Shown: positions 34,684 to 47,266 of the stretch, one piece after another | How positions within the stretch are numbered: the first letter of the stretch is position 1 | How the letters are laid out: every line of letters starts with the position of its first letter | From: Rhizomys pruinosus | Taxonomy: Eukaryota; Chordata; Mammalia; Rodentia; Spalacidae | NCBI GenBank assembly: GCA_009823505.1 | Contig: VZQC01009936.1 | Coordinates: 1,434,455 to 1,498,454, forward strand | Reading direction: 5' to 3' | Length of the DNA: 64,000 bases | The notes under the pieces: generated by a model | What the model was told of the DNA's origin: nothing | Database searches by the model: none | Seen by the model: the letters and a program-made list of their open reading frames with translations, nothing else | Translations under genes and position numbers: made by a program

Positions 34684-34956
34684 GATAATCAGAATTTTTT
34701 TTTATTATTATTATTTATCTTTGTATGTGTATGAATGTACTGTGTGCATGCAGGTCTGTGCACCCGTGTCGTGCAATGCCGCGGAGGTCAGAAGAGGTCT
34801 CGGATTCCCCTGGAACTGGAGTTCTCCTGGAATTGGAGTTACAGACGGTTCTTAGCCGCCATGTGGGTGCTGGGGATCGAACCCGGGTCCTCTGCAAGAG
34901 CGTCGGTGCTCTTAACCGCTAGGCTATCTCTTCAGTCCTGATAATCAGAATTTTTT
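34684..34956 (-). mobile_element. B2 SINE, full length, with 17-bp TSD
   Basis: The TSD gataatcagaatttttt lies at 34684-34700 and 34940-34956. The reverse B2 body 34701-34939 carries an ATT-repeat in its tail and the same unusual 3' body as other young copies. A small deletion near 34792 separates it from the 27.9-kb copy. Confidence 0.92.
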
Positions 34957-36190
34957 AATGTAATACCTTTAATACCTTTTAAACTCAGAGGCATATTGAG
35001 TATGCACCAGCAGTTTGGTTTTTGGTCATATGATTAATCTTTTAAGGGACACCAAAAATAGAGTTTTATGCATTTCGCCTATTGGATGCAGCTTTTTTTA
35101 TTCTATTAATGAAATAAAAAAAAATCCACTTATATAAAGGATGAGCATAACCAAAAGATAATTTGGTAATAATGACATTGAGCTCAGTAAAGATAAATAC
35201 ACTGCAGAAATCTATTCTGCAAATACAAATTCAAGTTCTTACAATGCTTTTAAGTTTTTCTTTTCTTCTTAATTTAAGTGGCCCAGTATTAATTATTCCA
35301 CTATCAGTTAAGATACTTTCATCAGTTTGAGGGCAAACTACTCTCATCAAATGAAAGTGCTGGAGAAAATTTCTCTTCAATCAATATATTCTGTAAAAAT
35401 AACATTATATCTGAGTGTTCCTCCGTAGTGAGGCCTCCTGTCCTCAGGATTTTCAGACTCTAGGCTTCTGAAGAGGTTTACTGCCTGTCTACCACAGTCA
35501 GCCTTCCACTGACTGCCAGATAAATCAGCTACTGCTTTGATTTCTGTGTTGGACTAAAAATAAAGGTAAAATTAGAGAATGCAATTTAGTTTGGGACAAC
35601 TGGAGTTAGACTTTTGTCTCAGCCAAGTATCTCTGGGGAAGTTATTCAACCTCTTTGAGTTGAATATCCCATCTGTAATAGCAGTAGCCTTATAAACTAC
35701 TAGAAGGATTGAAATTTTACAGGTAAATCTCATAACCCTATGCCTAGCAATGGTGTTGGTGTTCGATATTAGTGTCATTATTATCATTAGTGAATGTACT
35801 TCATTATCCATGGATCCTTCCTGCAGAACTCAGCACAAATACTGCAGCCAAGAAGAGCTGCTTCCAGACTCCACAAGCCTAATTTAAGACCAAAAGACTA
35901 CTAAGAATGATTAGCTTCCTCTAAGCAATGTATCTCTAGTTCTGAGTCTTGCATATTGTGCAAATTCTTCTGCATCCTACTTGCCTTGTTTAATGTCATG
36001 AGCACTTTCACATTATAGTGCTTCTGGCAAACAAATCTAATCTATACCTATTGTGTGTGTGTGTATGGAAGGGGGAGAATGAATTCTGGATCACTGTGGA
36101 AACTAAGATTTTTTTTTCATGTACTAAGGATGTAGCATAAAGATGGTACTTTTATACTCAATTATTTATCTTCCATTAAGAGATAATTAA
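34957..36190. other. 1.2 kb without a recognised gene
   Basis: AT-rich single-copy-looking DNA with a short GT tract near 36054-36065. No frame of interest. Confidence 0.4.
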
Positions 36191-36192
36191 GC

Positions 36193-36370
36193 GAGGATGG
36201 AGAGATAGCTCAGTGGTTCAGAACATTGCTATTCTTCCAGAGGACGTGGGTTTGATTCTCAGCACCCACCTCTCTGACCCAGAAATCCAAGTCCAGAGAA
36301 TGTAATCAAGTGACAAAAGTACTGTATGCAATGACATTTTTAATATTCATACAAACAAAAAGGGGAAACA
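36193..36370 (+). repeat. Diverged B2-family SINE
   Basis: 'gaggatggagagatagctcagtggttcagaacattgctattcttccagaggacgtgggtttgattctcagcaccca' is a B2 head with intact-looking A and B box positions. The 3' part is degraded. Confidence 0.75.
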
Positions 36371-36551
36371 ATTACAAATCCTTATATGACATCAATAAAA
36401 TGTTATACGATAATTGGAAACATTCATGAGAAAAGATCAGGTGTATTCTGTATATGGAACTATTCATTAGAAGGATAAAAACATGGAGAATGTTCAATAC
36501 AGTATTCTAAAATAAAAATTTGCCCAAACTCTGGTTGCAACCACTTGAATT

Positions 36552-36712
36552 GACAAATGGTATCCCTCATCTGTGGATGCTAGCACCAATTACCTAATTG
36601 TATGGCAAACTGAGCAACGTCAAGGTGATCTGAAAACAACTATGCCCTTATATTTTGAATCCCTTAAAATGTAATAAATAAATAAAAATTCATTTCAGAA
36701 AAAAAAAACAAG
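36552..36712 (+). mobile_element. L1 3' end, 5'-truncated
   Basis: Begins 'gacaaatggtatccctcatctgtggatgctagcacc' (just after the ORF2 stop) and ends in an AATAAATAAAT-type tail followed by A8. It is the forward version of the 3' end at 26.3 and 63.8 kb but more diverged. Confidence 0.85.
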
Positions 36713-38171
36713 TATCAAAAAAGCTGGAAAAAATCTAAAATGCTCATGAATTATTTCTCTTTAAAGATTTCCATGTGCATCCTGAGATGAACCCTTGGGG
36801 CCAGGATATTCTTGTCTTTAAGCTGGTATGATTTGCTGTTCTTCTGGCTTAACCATGTGGTTGGCACTGAGGCAAGCCAAAGCATCACAGAGGTGACCTT
36901 CTCTCACCAAGCCAAGACATCAGAAACCCTCAGGGGAGCACCGCATCTCAGTGAGCCCAGCTGGCCCTTATCAGTGTAGTCTGCCTTCTCTGGCGCTCCA
37001 GAGTGAACTCCCAAGTGTGAGGCTTACTTTATACTCCCTCAAATCTTCATTTTCCTTCCAAAGCAAAACTCTCATATGGGCCTGAATTTAATGTCTTTTA
37101 TTACATAACTGCGTTCATAGGTAAGTGACTTCTTTTTCTTCAGGGGAAGAAAAATCTTAATATAAATTGTGTATCATTTTGTCAAAAGACACAGAAACAG
37201 TGTATTAGGATAAAGGTCACCCCCCATTTCAGGTGTACCTTTCTCAGATAACTACGTGTGTGAATAAGCATTGATTTCTCAATTTTTCCTTGTTCTAACA
37301 TGTGGGATGAGTTAAGCTTTCTGTTGGACAAACTGTTCTTAAAATATCAAATGCCACTGGCCACAGAGGTAGAGCCGCAGATGCAGTGACTCCTGTCCAG
37401 TTTACCTAGGGGGAGGGGCTAAAAGCTGGAAAAAGCAGAGAGCACTCTGCCATGCACACACAGTGCTCCCTGGGAACCCGCAGCCCGGGTTGCATGCAAA
37501 GGGGAGAGCGCCAAGAAAATCCTGTAAGTCCCTCTTGCCATTCGCTCTGTAGGAACGACCCATTAAATTGGCTAAATATTCCTGAGAACCTCTCCTCTGT
37601 TCAGTTATCTGAGGCTGAAGCAGGAATGGAGAGGAGGCAGAGCACACACAGCTAAGACTTAACATTATCTCCATAGACCTGGACAGTGCTGTGCATGCTA
37701 CTGAGGAAGGAAGGAATCAAAGGTTTACCCTGCCATGGATACAGGGCACTGTATGTCCAACGTGCCATGTGAGATGAACTCACTAGTACAATAGCAGCAT
37801 GGCTATTGCAGACGAGCAGAGGGAAATGCTTCCTGGTTGGACTTGAAGTCCACTCCTCAGGAGAGAATTCATACCTGGTATAAAAACCTGCTCAAAGCCC
37901 ATGACTAGGGAGGTGATAGGACTTAAAGAACGAAGCTACAACTGCTACTGTTCTTTTGCTAAATGGAAAAGTTGTACCCATCGAATTACTGTCCATAGTT
38001 TCTCTTAGCCTTCAGTCAGAGAAGCTCTTTGTGCAGTTAACAGTGGTTATCACAGAGACTTATGAAGAAGTACACTCATGCAGTTATTGTTACTTCTCTG
38101 TGTTTCTGGTGTTATTTTATCATTTATGACTGATTTTATACTTTAGGACATAGTACTCACCTTGCAGTACT

Positions 38172-38204
<33 letters not shown>

Positions 38205-39380
38205 TTTCTGTTTTTCAGTACTTACTACAAAGAGGGCTAAAAGAGGAATCAAAACTAAAGTGGAAAAGATAAAAGCTCCCAAAGCTATCTTGAGAAATGA
38301 ATACCACAGTTATATAGGGGAACATCTGTTTTACAGTTACCTTGTTAGCTAATGTACCTGCAATAAACTTTTTTTAGTTAAAGAATGTCTTAATCCCTGT
38401 GTTCAATATCTGCTTCTACAAATATACCAGAAGGAATGTCCCTCAGTGGCCTTGGGACATGTAAGCATCTGTGCTGATGGTCACAGAGACTGTAACTGAA
38501 ATCTACCAGTGTGGGAATGGTTAAGAAATGATACAAGAAAGCCTGTGAAAACAACTGCACCCAGAGCTTCAGAGCAGTAGCTTGTCTGGGCCTGCAGTGT
38601 AAATAAACATTTCCCAATCTTTCTTCAAGAGTCTCTTTGGTGCCTTCTCTGTGTGAGGCAAGTCCCATGCCTCAGTGTTCCATGACAGATGGGACACATT
38701 TTTGGGTTTCCTGGCCAATGCATCAATTAACTAGCTCCTTGAGCCAGTGCTGAAACCAGCCACGTGGCCTGTGGACACTGAGAAGGCACACTACCCAGCT
38801 GCTTTCTTCAGGATCCAAGCTCTAAGGGCTATGTCCCAGACCATCAGACTGCACCAGGCCACTAGACCACAGAGAAATGGTAGACGAACTTCCTGGATGA
38901 GGTAAGACACTCCAGGTGACCAGTAACTAAAAGAGAAGACTGATCACCTTCTAGCAGTTTATAACCACTCCAGTTAGGGAAGCCTCACAGGGAGGCTTTA
39001 CCTGGAGTCTGCTGTGAAAGAGTGACTGCTGTGCATGTGTGCACGCGGCTCCACGGCTGCTGAGCCAGAGTCTGCAGCACCTGGCTCTGGGGAACCCAGT
39101 CTCTCAGATCTGGATTCGGAACATCATACAAATATGTCATATGCCAAGTGAGATCTACTCCCTGCAAGGGGAGCAGCCAGGTGTGGTGACACATGTTCTC
39201 TTCTGGGCACTGCCTGCTCCAAAAGTCTTGTCCTTGTTCTGTGTCACATCAACGATGGGAGGTACATGATGGGAGGGTGACACTTGAAACCCACTATCAT
39301 GTTATTAGGTCAAAAATTTCAGGAGGAGCTTTTCAGGAAATTATGGCCCTCAGATGATGCCAGGGCAATTAAGAACACTT
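36713..39380. other. 2.7 kb without a recognised gene
   Basis: No coding feature recognised. A (TTG)n microsatellite of about 11 units lies at 38171-38202. Sequence near 38.7-39.38 kb could contain the decayed 5' LTR and leader of the retroviral remnant that follows, but I could not identify an LTR boundary. Confidence 0.35.
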
Positions 39381-39412
39381 TGTAAAGTACAATGGCCACG
39401 TTTTGGTGTTAA

Positions 39413-40372
39413 ATGGCCCCAGAAGGAACTCTGGATATGGGTAAGATTCAGGCAACATTCCAGGTGGTAACAAGAGAGCCAGAATACTCCAGTTTCCGTA
39501 TCCTATATCCATTCCATGCCTGGCTGAACATACCATTAGTCCAATTCTCACGGATTCAGTTCTGCACTGGCACACTGGGTCACAGTAAGATTCTCCTGCC
39601 CAAGACTTGTACCAGAAACCAAGGCCCCACCAAGAATCCTCCAGTTCTCTCCAAGGTGATCCAAAGGAGCCTTCATTGCCACCGCTTCCCTGTGCCTCTC
39701 AGCCAAGGCCAGAACCCTTCCCTTCTCAACCCTCCTCCACTGCCAGATAGCCTCCATCATGCCTCCCCCAAGGTCCGAGGCATCGGACCAGAGAGGAATG
39801 CATGTTCACTCAACCCAGAAGCAGATGCCTGCCCTCCGGATGTCCTCCAAAAGACTAACGTGTCCACACGGCGTACAGGACAGGACAGAAGGAAGCAGGA
39901 ACACAGCCTATGTTCTACTACCAGACTTCTCCACTGCTTGCTTAACTGGAGACATCACACCCCCTCATACTCCAGGAAGCCTCTGGCCAGGAAAGACCCA
40001 ACAGTATTTCAAATTCATCTTCCCACTTCGGGGATGAGGGATGAGCCACCAATTCCTCGTTCTTCATATGAAGAAATGTCAATGAGTTCTGACTGAGGCA
40101 CAAGGGCTTGTGGGTCCCTCTCAGAAGAAGACCCACACTAAGACCTCAATTCAGATGGCAGTAGAGTCTGTGTAGGATGGTATCAACAGGGTCTACTATA
40201 AGGACTAGCATGTGGAGCTGAGAAGCTCACCAACATATCCAAGATCATTGACATCTTCCGGAAGCCCTGAGAGCCCTTCTGATGTTGACCAGAGGCTGTG
40301 AAGCTGTGCACCTGTACATTCCTTCTGGCTTTGAAGCCTCTGATAATGAATGGTAAATGTAGCTTTTTTGGT
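39413..40372 (+). pseudogene. ERV gag remnant: matrix, p12-like and capsid N-terminal part
   Basis: An open frame of 227 codons (39413-40096) begins within a matrix-like segment ('APEGTLD' near its start, 'QVVTREPEYS' after it). It passes a Pro-rich stretch ('NPPPLPDS') and reaches a capsid-like segment ('LNWRHHTPSYS' near 39930-39960). After its stop, capsid wording continues in other frames to about 40372 ('ESPSD' near 40270 and 'MVNV' near 40352). The order matches gammaretroviral Gag. The long open frame is notable in such an old copy but I infer chance survival, because the downstream frames are broken. Confidence 0.7.
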
Positions 40373-40738
40373 AAATATTCAATTGAATTTTCGCATATTT
40401 CATACAGAACATCTTACTCATCTCTATACCCCTTCCCCATCAGCACCCTCCGATAGCCCATTCACACACTGGATTTCATGCATTCTATCATTTGTGTTAA
40501 GGACTATCAAATCAAGTTAGTGTCCCCAGACATCCCTCAGTGCACGTTCATCCACTGAGTTCTAGCCAGCCTATCTAGAGTCCCTCTTTTTAAGACCACC
40601 AGCTCTTCCTCGCCCAGCAGTAATCAGCTGCCAATTGTTTTTCAGCTAATATTGGGGTCTGCTGTCCATTTCCACAGTTCTGTGCTGGGATTTTGTCTGT
40701 TTGAGTTTGCATGGATCTTGATCATTGCTGAAGGTTCA
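40373..40738 (-). mobile_element. Old L1 3'UTR fragment inserted in gag
   Basis: A T-rich start, 'ttcatacagaacatcttactc', 'gatttcatgcattctatcattt' and 'ttctgtgctgggattttgtctg' are typical of older muroid L1 3'UTRs in reverse. Capsid-like sequence ends before it and resumes after it, so it split gag. Confidence 0.65.
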
Positions 40739-41130
40739 TATGAGCAAGGTTCCAGGAGCCTGTGGACCAGGCGCAAGGAGACAGTTGGAGGAAGCTACGG
40801 ATTTTGCAAGGATAAATAGCACCCAACTGCTGGAAGTTGGCAACAAAGTGTTCATAAATTGTTAATAGACCGCCAGAAGAGCAGACAGAAGAATGTAACA
40901 GAAAGCTGCCTTTGTCTTAGAGGCAGCCCTGCTCTCCCAGACCCAGAACTAGACCAGATGGGAGCCAAATCCAAGTACCATGCCCCACTGCTGAGGGACC
41001 AGTGTGCCTACTGCAAGGAAACTGGACATTAGAAAAATGAATGCCCCAAGAAGAAAGCAGGCGAAAGAGGGAAGACCAAAAACTCAGGCAGAATCTCACT
41101 CCTTATCAGGTTGAGCCTCCCACCGTAGAC
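40739..41130 (+). pseudogene. ERV gag remnant: capsid C-terminus and nucleocapsid zinc knuckle
   Basis: 'NSTQLLEVGNKVFIN' (about 40822-40866) resembles the end of a gammaretroviral capsid. At 41003-41044 there is a zinc knuckle of the form C-X2-C-X4-H-X4-C preceded by 'LRDQ', with an amber stop directly after the His. The following basic stretch is Lys/Arg-rich. Confidence 0.75.
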
Positions 41131-42583
41131 TTCACTGGACTAGCTGGAATAGACTCAGACTGAGATAGACCAGGGTCATTGAGACTTGGCCCCCATGAGT
41201 CCTTGGTCAAAATGAAAGTGGGGCAGAGGGGCTTAACAAACGTTTATGACTGAATATTCAGTTGTTATTCAACTGGTTGGTCCCATGTCAGAAAGAGAGT
41301 TGGAGTTTCAACCAGGCATCCCTTCTGTAATTCCCGCAGCTGTGTCATAGGAGGACATCAAATAAAACATGAATTTACCACCTGGATTGCCCAGTGCCCT
41401 TGCTGGGAAGTGATCTGACGTCTAAGCTTGGAGTGAAGATCACCTTCTGTTGATGCCACATCTGCCTCAAACAGAAAAATAACCCAGGAGCTCTTCCCCT
41501 GGCACTGCCAGTCAGTCTCCCAAGAGGAAGAATGGGCAATTTACTCCCAGCCTGTCACAAATGCCAACTCTGGTCTGAAAGCTTGGAGCTCCCATTTCCC
41601 TGGAGTCTGGGCTTACAGAAACCCACCTGGGCTGGCTGTTAATCATCCACTTGCTGCCTGGAACCTGCCCAAAAAGGGTCTGGCCTATACTCATCTGCAG
41701 AGACTGTAGGAGTTTGAGCTGCTTTCAAAATGCCAGTCTCCTTGAAACACTCGTCTGCTATCCATGAAGAAAACACAGACACCCACAACTACGGACATGT
41801 CCAGGTCTTGCAGTCCATCCAACAGGCTACAGCCTCCATCTGGTGGTCCCCAATCCACAAATCCTCCTGAGCCTCATACCTGCTAAAGTCTAATAGTTCG
41901 ACTGTTTGGACTTGAAGGATGTCTTTTTCTGCATCCACTAGGAAATGCTGCCTGTGACTGGGAGGACCCTGCCACTGGTCAAAAAAGAACAACTAACCTG
42001 GACTCAGTTGCCCCCAAGGGCTCAAAAACTCATCTTGATATTTGGAGAAGCCTTGGCAGATGACCTAGCCCATTTCCTGGGTGCAGAATTGAAATTCCAC
42101 ACCCCTGTAATATGTGGAGGACGTACTCCTGGCAAGCACAAGCTTGGAAGACTGTAAGCTGGGAACAGAAGAGTTCCTGGACCTGTTTCAGGAGGCTAGA
42201 TACAGGATTTCCCTCAAAAAAATATGCTCAAATTTGCCAAAAGGAGATCAAATATCTTGGATTCTAGATCTTAAAATGACATCAGGCCTTGGTATATAAA
42301 TAGCAAAAAGGCAATCTGGGCTCTCTCCTGTTCTAGAGGCTGGCTTCCATCCCATTTGGATTCCAAACTACTCATTAATAGTCAAACCCCTCTATGAAGC
42401 TACAAAGTGGGGGAGAGAGGAAGCCTTTCATTGGTCACGACAACAAAAGGCCTTTTTTTGACTGCTGGAAGCAGTGGCTTTGGCCCTCCCTGATGTAATG
42501 CAAGAGTTTTAACTTGTTAGCCTGGTCTACAGAGTGAGTTCCAGGACAGCTGGGGCTACAGGGAAACCCTGTCTCAAAAAGAC

Positions 42584-42632
<49 letters not shown>

Positions 42633-44165
42633 TTTTAACTTGTTTGTCCATGAAAGGAAAGGAGTGACCTTGGGAGTTTTAACCCAGATCATAGGGCCCT
42701 GGCAGTGACCTGTGGCCTACCTGTCTAAACAAATAGACATGGTGGCAGTGAGATGGCCTTCCCTACCGGGTCTAGTAGCCAAAGCCCTCCTGGCTGAAGA
42801 AGGTGACTGACTGTGGGACAATCTTGAAATCTCAAGGTCCCACATAGAATTACTACCCATGTATGAGCCAGTACCAGAGTCTCCTTGGTGAGAACCCTCA
42901 GATGCACTTGGAGACTATCGGAATCCTGAGCCCAGCCAGTTTCTTGCCTGCTGAACCATGACCTACAAACAATGACTGCACTGAGACCATAGGCAAGTCA
43001 CTGTGACCTCATTGATCAGCCCATACTGTCCCCCCAACTTGGCCCTCTACACTGATAGCACTGATAGATGGAAAGCATCTAGCAAAGTTTGGATGCTTTC
43101 ACCTTTTCTGAAGCACCCAAACTATACTTGAGAAGAGGAAGCCTCACCAAAACAAGAAAAGGGAACTAAAGAATCCCATGGACTGCGCTCCTCCACATAG
43201 CTGTCGCTTCGTTCCAGATCCTTGGCTTATCCACTGGTCCATCAGCTCCAGGAAGATACCCATATGAAAAAGAAATCCCTATAGAAAATATGGCTAACCT
43301 CCCCACACTGTAGAAAATTTGCCCAGAGATGCCAAACTGGATCTCACAAAAATGCCAAGCAGAGGCCTTCCCAGCTGACGGGAATAGACAGAGCTGGACA
43401 GAGCCCATTTGAAGATCTAAAGATGAGCTTTACTGAACTACCATCTAGCAGAGGTACAAGCAGCTGCTATTCATACGGTATACTTATTCTGGCTGGGTAG
43501 AAGCATATTCTGTAAGAAGTGAAAAAGCTAGGGAGGTAAAAAGACTTTTGCTGAGACTCTGCCTCCATTTGGGGTGCCCACCTCAACCGGGTCAAACAAC
43601 AGGCCTGCCTTTATAGCTGAGATTATGCAAAAGCTGGCAAAGGCCCTACTAATTCAATGGAATTTATAATCTATTGGCCACAGATTTCAGGAAAAGTTGA
43701 ACATATGAACATTAAAGCAGGCCTTGAGTAAATTTTGCCAGGAGTTCCTGTTGACCTGGATCACAGTATTGCTTATAGCTTTCTTACAGGTGAGATCTTC
43801 CCCTTAAGCCAAGAATTAAGCTCTCACCTTACAGGATTCTGTTTGGTAGACTATCTCCCCACATACAAAAGTCCTCGGAGATCTAAGGAAAGTGGGAAAT
43901 CTAAAAATTCATGCTCAGCTACAGACTTTGGTCAATGACATAGCACAATTACACAAATGGGTGCCAGAAAGACTCCCAATGCCTATAAGTGATCCAGTTC
44001 ACCCTTACAAACCAGGAGATTTCATATGAGTAAAGGGAGTTACCCACCCCCAGGCCCACTTATACGAAGGATAAAAAAAGGGCCCTATCCTATGCTTCTG
44101 ACCACCCCCATAGCCTTAAAGCTTGCAGATATAGATGCCTGGATCCATCATTCTTGAGTAAAGGC
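41131..44165 (+). pseudogene. ERV pol remnant: protease, reverse transcriptase, RNase H, integrase
   Basis: The protease end is visible near 41378-41440 ('DCPVPLLGSDL'). Reverse transcriptase motif A is present near 41906-41935 ('LDLKDVFFCIH', catalytic Asp codon 41918-41920). The active-site box at 42111-42122 reads YVED, where the family normally has YVDD, so one catalytic Asp is lost. RNase H is suggested by 'YTDS' near 43050. In integrase a segment near 43570-43610 reads 'FGVPTSTGSNNRPAF', with Asn (codon 43595-43597) in place of the catalytic Asp. The integrase C-terminus is clear at 44080-44150 ('GPYPMLLTTPIALKL...WIHHS'). Stops and frameshifts occur throughout. Confidence 0.8.
42502..42644 (+). 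mobile_element. 5'-truncated B1 with perfect 17-bp TSD inside ERV pol
   Basis: The TSD aagagttttaacttgtt lies at 42502-42518 and 42628-42644. The body starts at 'agcctggtctacagagtgag', only the right third of a B1, and has an unusually long A tail of about 43. It postdates the retrovirus. Confidence 0.93.
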
Positions 44166-44580
44166 TGGGGCCCAGCCTGGACAACCAACCCAGCAAATAG
44201 ACCAGAGACCCTGAGGACCCCCCTCAAAGTCACCATTTGTGCCCACTGCTGGCTTTGAACACACCAGAAGCTGGTCAGTCCACACACAGCTAAACCTAAG
44301 GATTCTGGAGTCTTCTTTGCTCCAGCGGCAAACCTGGAGGTCAACTGGTCAACACGGCGGAAGCTTAAGGAATTCATCGAGGGACACCTGGAACATAGGG
44401 TCAAAATGCCATCCTGTTCCTACAAGCCATAAGGTCTCTGTAAGTCCTACAGTTCCAGCCCCAGACAATGGGAATCAGCTAGAAAAAGTAGCCTCAGCCT
44501 TCCTGTAGTTAGGAGTATAACGAGTGCCTTCTCTAGCACCCTCTGCTTCACAGCCATTTGCACTCCCCAGTCCCAGAGTA

Positions 44581-45640
44581 ATGGGAAATCTCTGCATCTG
44601 GTGTGTCATTATTATCACTACCTCTGCATACTTCATGTAGCAAATGGAACCCCCGTTTCCGTAGGGCTTTTAGAAAGATCTATGTCACTGGATCAGAGCC
44701 TCGCAGTCTCATCTGTTACTATGAAAAGATTGCAGGGGAGCTTGTACCCCACAGGGGTCCTCCCCATCTTCAGCGACCCACAGTTATCTCTATACTCAGA
44801 ATATAGAAGACTTCTAGATGGAACTTAAACCATGTTCCAGAGTTAAACCTGTAAAGGGGAAGCAACTTATCGCTCTCTCTGGGATGCAATCTACATGACT
44901 GCCTCTTACCCTTGGTGTCGCTGTTCCCAAGCCTCTGACAGGTCACCCCTGCCACTCATTCCATGTGGGCTCCAGGAAGGAAGCCCCAGAGTAAATCCCC
45001 ATCAGCCCACTTCCTTGATCCGCACCAAACCCACAGCCCCCCCCCTCTACTTTCCTCTCGAGACTCAGTATTGGTTTCAAGACTAACAACTCAGACACAT
45101 AATAATTAGCTCAATTTACCACCTGTTGGTACAACAAAATCCCACCCTGGCAGCTGACTATTGGCTTTGCATGCCTACAGCCACCCTGCCCCAATCCACA
45201 CACAGAATCCTGACCACACTTGGAAAGGGGAAAGCACCCACTCCACACCTCCCAAGCTGGAAAGCACCGACTCCACACCACCCCAGCTGGAAAGCTGTTC
45301 CCTGACTGCTGAAGCAGCTGAATATATGCAGGGCCCAGCAGAAGAATAAATGCCTTCATCAGTCTCCAATGCAGCCAGACTCACAACTCCCACACTCACC
45401 CAGTCTGTCCAACTGAGGAAATAATGTGCACTAACCACTAGCAATTCCTAATTATCTGTTGCTCTGTGACCTGTATCTGCTCCAGAAAGGTTCCTCTAGT
45501 GTCTGGGTCACCCACTAGTAGGAACCAGCCCATGTACTTGAAGTCCAGTATGCTCATGTCCTGAGTCTGGCATATCAGAGACAGAGACATATGATGTCTT
45601 TTATATTTATAAAGGATACACACAAGCCCAAGAGAAAATG
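44581..45640 (+). pseudogene. Possible ERV env remnant
   Basis: An ATG at 44590-44592 opens a short hydrophobic leader-like peptide (MGNLCIWCVIIITTSAYFM, then a stop), as expected for an envelope signal peptide after pol. Near 45145-45175 'YWLCMP' recalls a Cys motif of retroviral surface proteins. A 29-base near-repeat occurs at 45236-45299. Beyond this I cannot align the region; the assignment rests mainly on position. Confidence 0.35.
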
Positions 45641-46289
45641 TTCCAAAAACAGATTCAAACTCCAGACTGTCTTTGGGTCTGTTCTCTATCTTTACCTATA
45701 CCTTGGGAAGACTACAATAAAGTTAGCAGAAGTGTGTGTGTGCGTTTGCTATCTTTAATCTCTGGTATATAGCAGGTTGAATAAATAAAACCCACTCCAC
45801 ATTTTTCTCTGAGTTTTACATCTCCTGAAAAATAATAGAATCAATGTCTTAATGAAGAGGACTCGGGCTGGGGAAGGCACAATGGGGGAACAAAGTCTAG
45901 AGAACTTTAAAGCAGGACAGAATACAGGCCCATAATAACTAAAATCTGAGCCTCAGAAATTACCAGGCACAAGAAAGCCATCTATTGAGTGGCACTCAAC
46001 AGGTACTGAAGACCCAGAAAGAGGTCTTCCCAGTATTTCTTCCTACAAGGCCCAACTGCCTATAACTGGCAAATATGTAATTGACTTAATATTATAAGTT
46101 TCAGGGAGTCTCTAGGGGGAAAGAAGCCTAAAGATACTATGAGGACAGATCAAGTAGAATACCTCCTAGAAGAACCAACTAGCTGTCCTTGCATCAGTTC
46201 AGCTGACCTCGTGCAGACATGAGTCCAACCACGGGTCACTCAGAGTATCAGTCTCTAACTCTCCCCAGAAACCATCCAAAGTTTACTCT

Positions 46290-46540
46290 CTCATGGGGGG
46301 AGGGGTATCCATTAGATGCAGGAGAACCACAGCCCAGGATGAGAGAAGCCAAAGACAGCAGCCCCATCCACATTGGACCCAGCTTATAAGGCGCTCTTAC
46401 ACCCCACCACTGTCAGTTTGGTCATCTTGTGCTTTCTCTTTGATAGACTTCATGAAGATTTCCTCCCTTGTCAGAGTCCCAAAGGAATTGTATTTGATTG
46501 CCCCTGCAGCCAGAAAATAAAGTTTTATTTCTTTGTGGGG
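46290..46540 (+). promoter_or_regulatory. Possible 3' LTR remnant (TATA-like box and AATAAA)
   Basis: Downstream of env-like sequence a TATA-like 'gcttataagg' (about 46381) is followed about 125 bases on by 'gaaaataaag' (about 46506) and a T-rich stretch, the spacing of an LTR U3-R-U5 region. No TG...CA ends or 5' partner were found, so this is a weak inference. Confidence 0.2.
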
Positions 46541-47221
46541 CTAACACTAGAGAGGAGCAAATGCCTCATTTTACGTCATTGGAGATACCATTATGATATG
46601 CTGTTGTAACTTGATTACTGGGGTAGTTACTGGCTCAAGTGACAAGGTCAGGGCCAGCAGTCTCCAAATACAGGTGAGGATAAAAACCCTCATGATGTAA
46701 ATCTTACAACAGCAAGCTAATGGTGTCAGTGCTAACCTACTGTTGAACCACACAGTGCAGGACTGGATATCCACAAGACCAACTGGGTTCCTTGTGTTGG
46801 ATCATTGGTGTTTTCATCAGTAGAGAATTTGAGTCACCTGACAAAAAGTTACTAGATCAACTTAGACCACTCACGAGACAAACTCAGATGACTACCTACT
46901 ATATAACTCGAATGTTCCAGCAGTGCATGGATGGATTGCCTGGCTCTGCCTGCAGTAGATAATGAAATACTTGAGAAGACAAAGCTCATCAAGAATACAT
47001 TAGGCCATCTTTGTTAGTACAGTGGGACTCTCGGGCATCTGATGACAGAAATCTCTAGAAGAGTTTTCAAACCTTGCAGTAGCCACTAACCATTTGGGCC
47101 ATGCAACTCAATCCTACCTAATCAGGATTTAAAGTATCTGACTTGATTCCTAGTGTAGGCATTACAGGAATCTGCCTCTGATCCAGATTGTTTTCAGCAC
47201 ATAAAACACCAAGAGGACTTG

Positions 47222-47222
47222 G

Positions 47223-47265
<43 letters not shown>
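47222..47265. repeat. (GT)n microsatellite
   Basis: About 21 GT units with one interruption (GTGCGT) near the left end. Confidence 0.9.

Positions 47266-47266
<1 letters not shown>

Larger units (their letters stand above)
39381..46540 (+). mobile_element. Class I (gammaretrovirus-like) endogenous retrovirus remnant
   Basis: In order on the plus strand I can recognise matrix-, capsid- and nucleocapsid-like gag segments, the end of a protease, reverse transcriptase, traces of RNase H, integrase core and C-terminus, then weak env-like sequence. All parts carry frameshifts and in-frame stops. An old L1 piece interrupts gag and a B1 interrupts pol. I could not define either LTR or a TSD, so both outer limits are estimates. 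It is a fossil and cannot encode virus. Confidence 0.8.
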
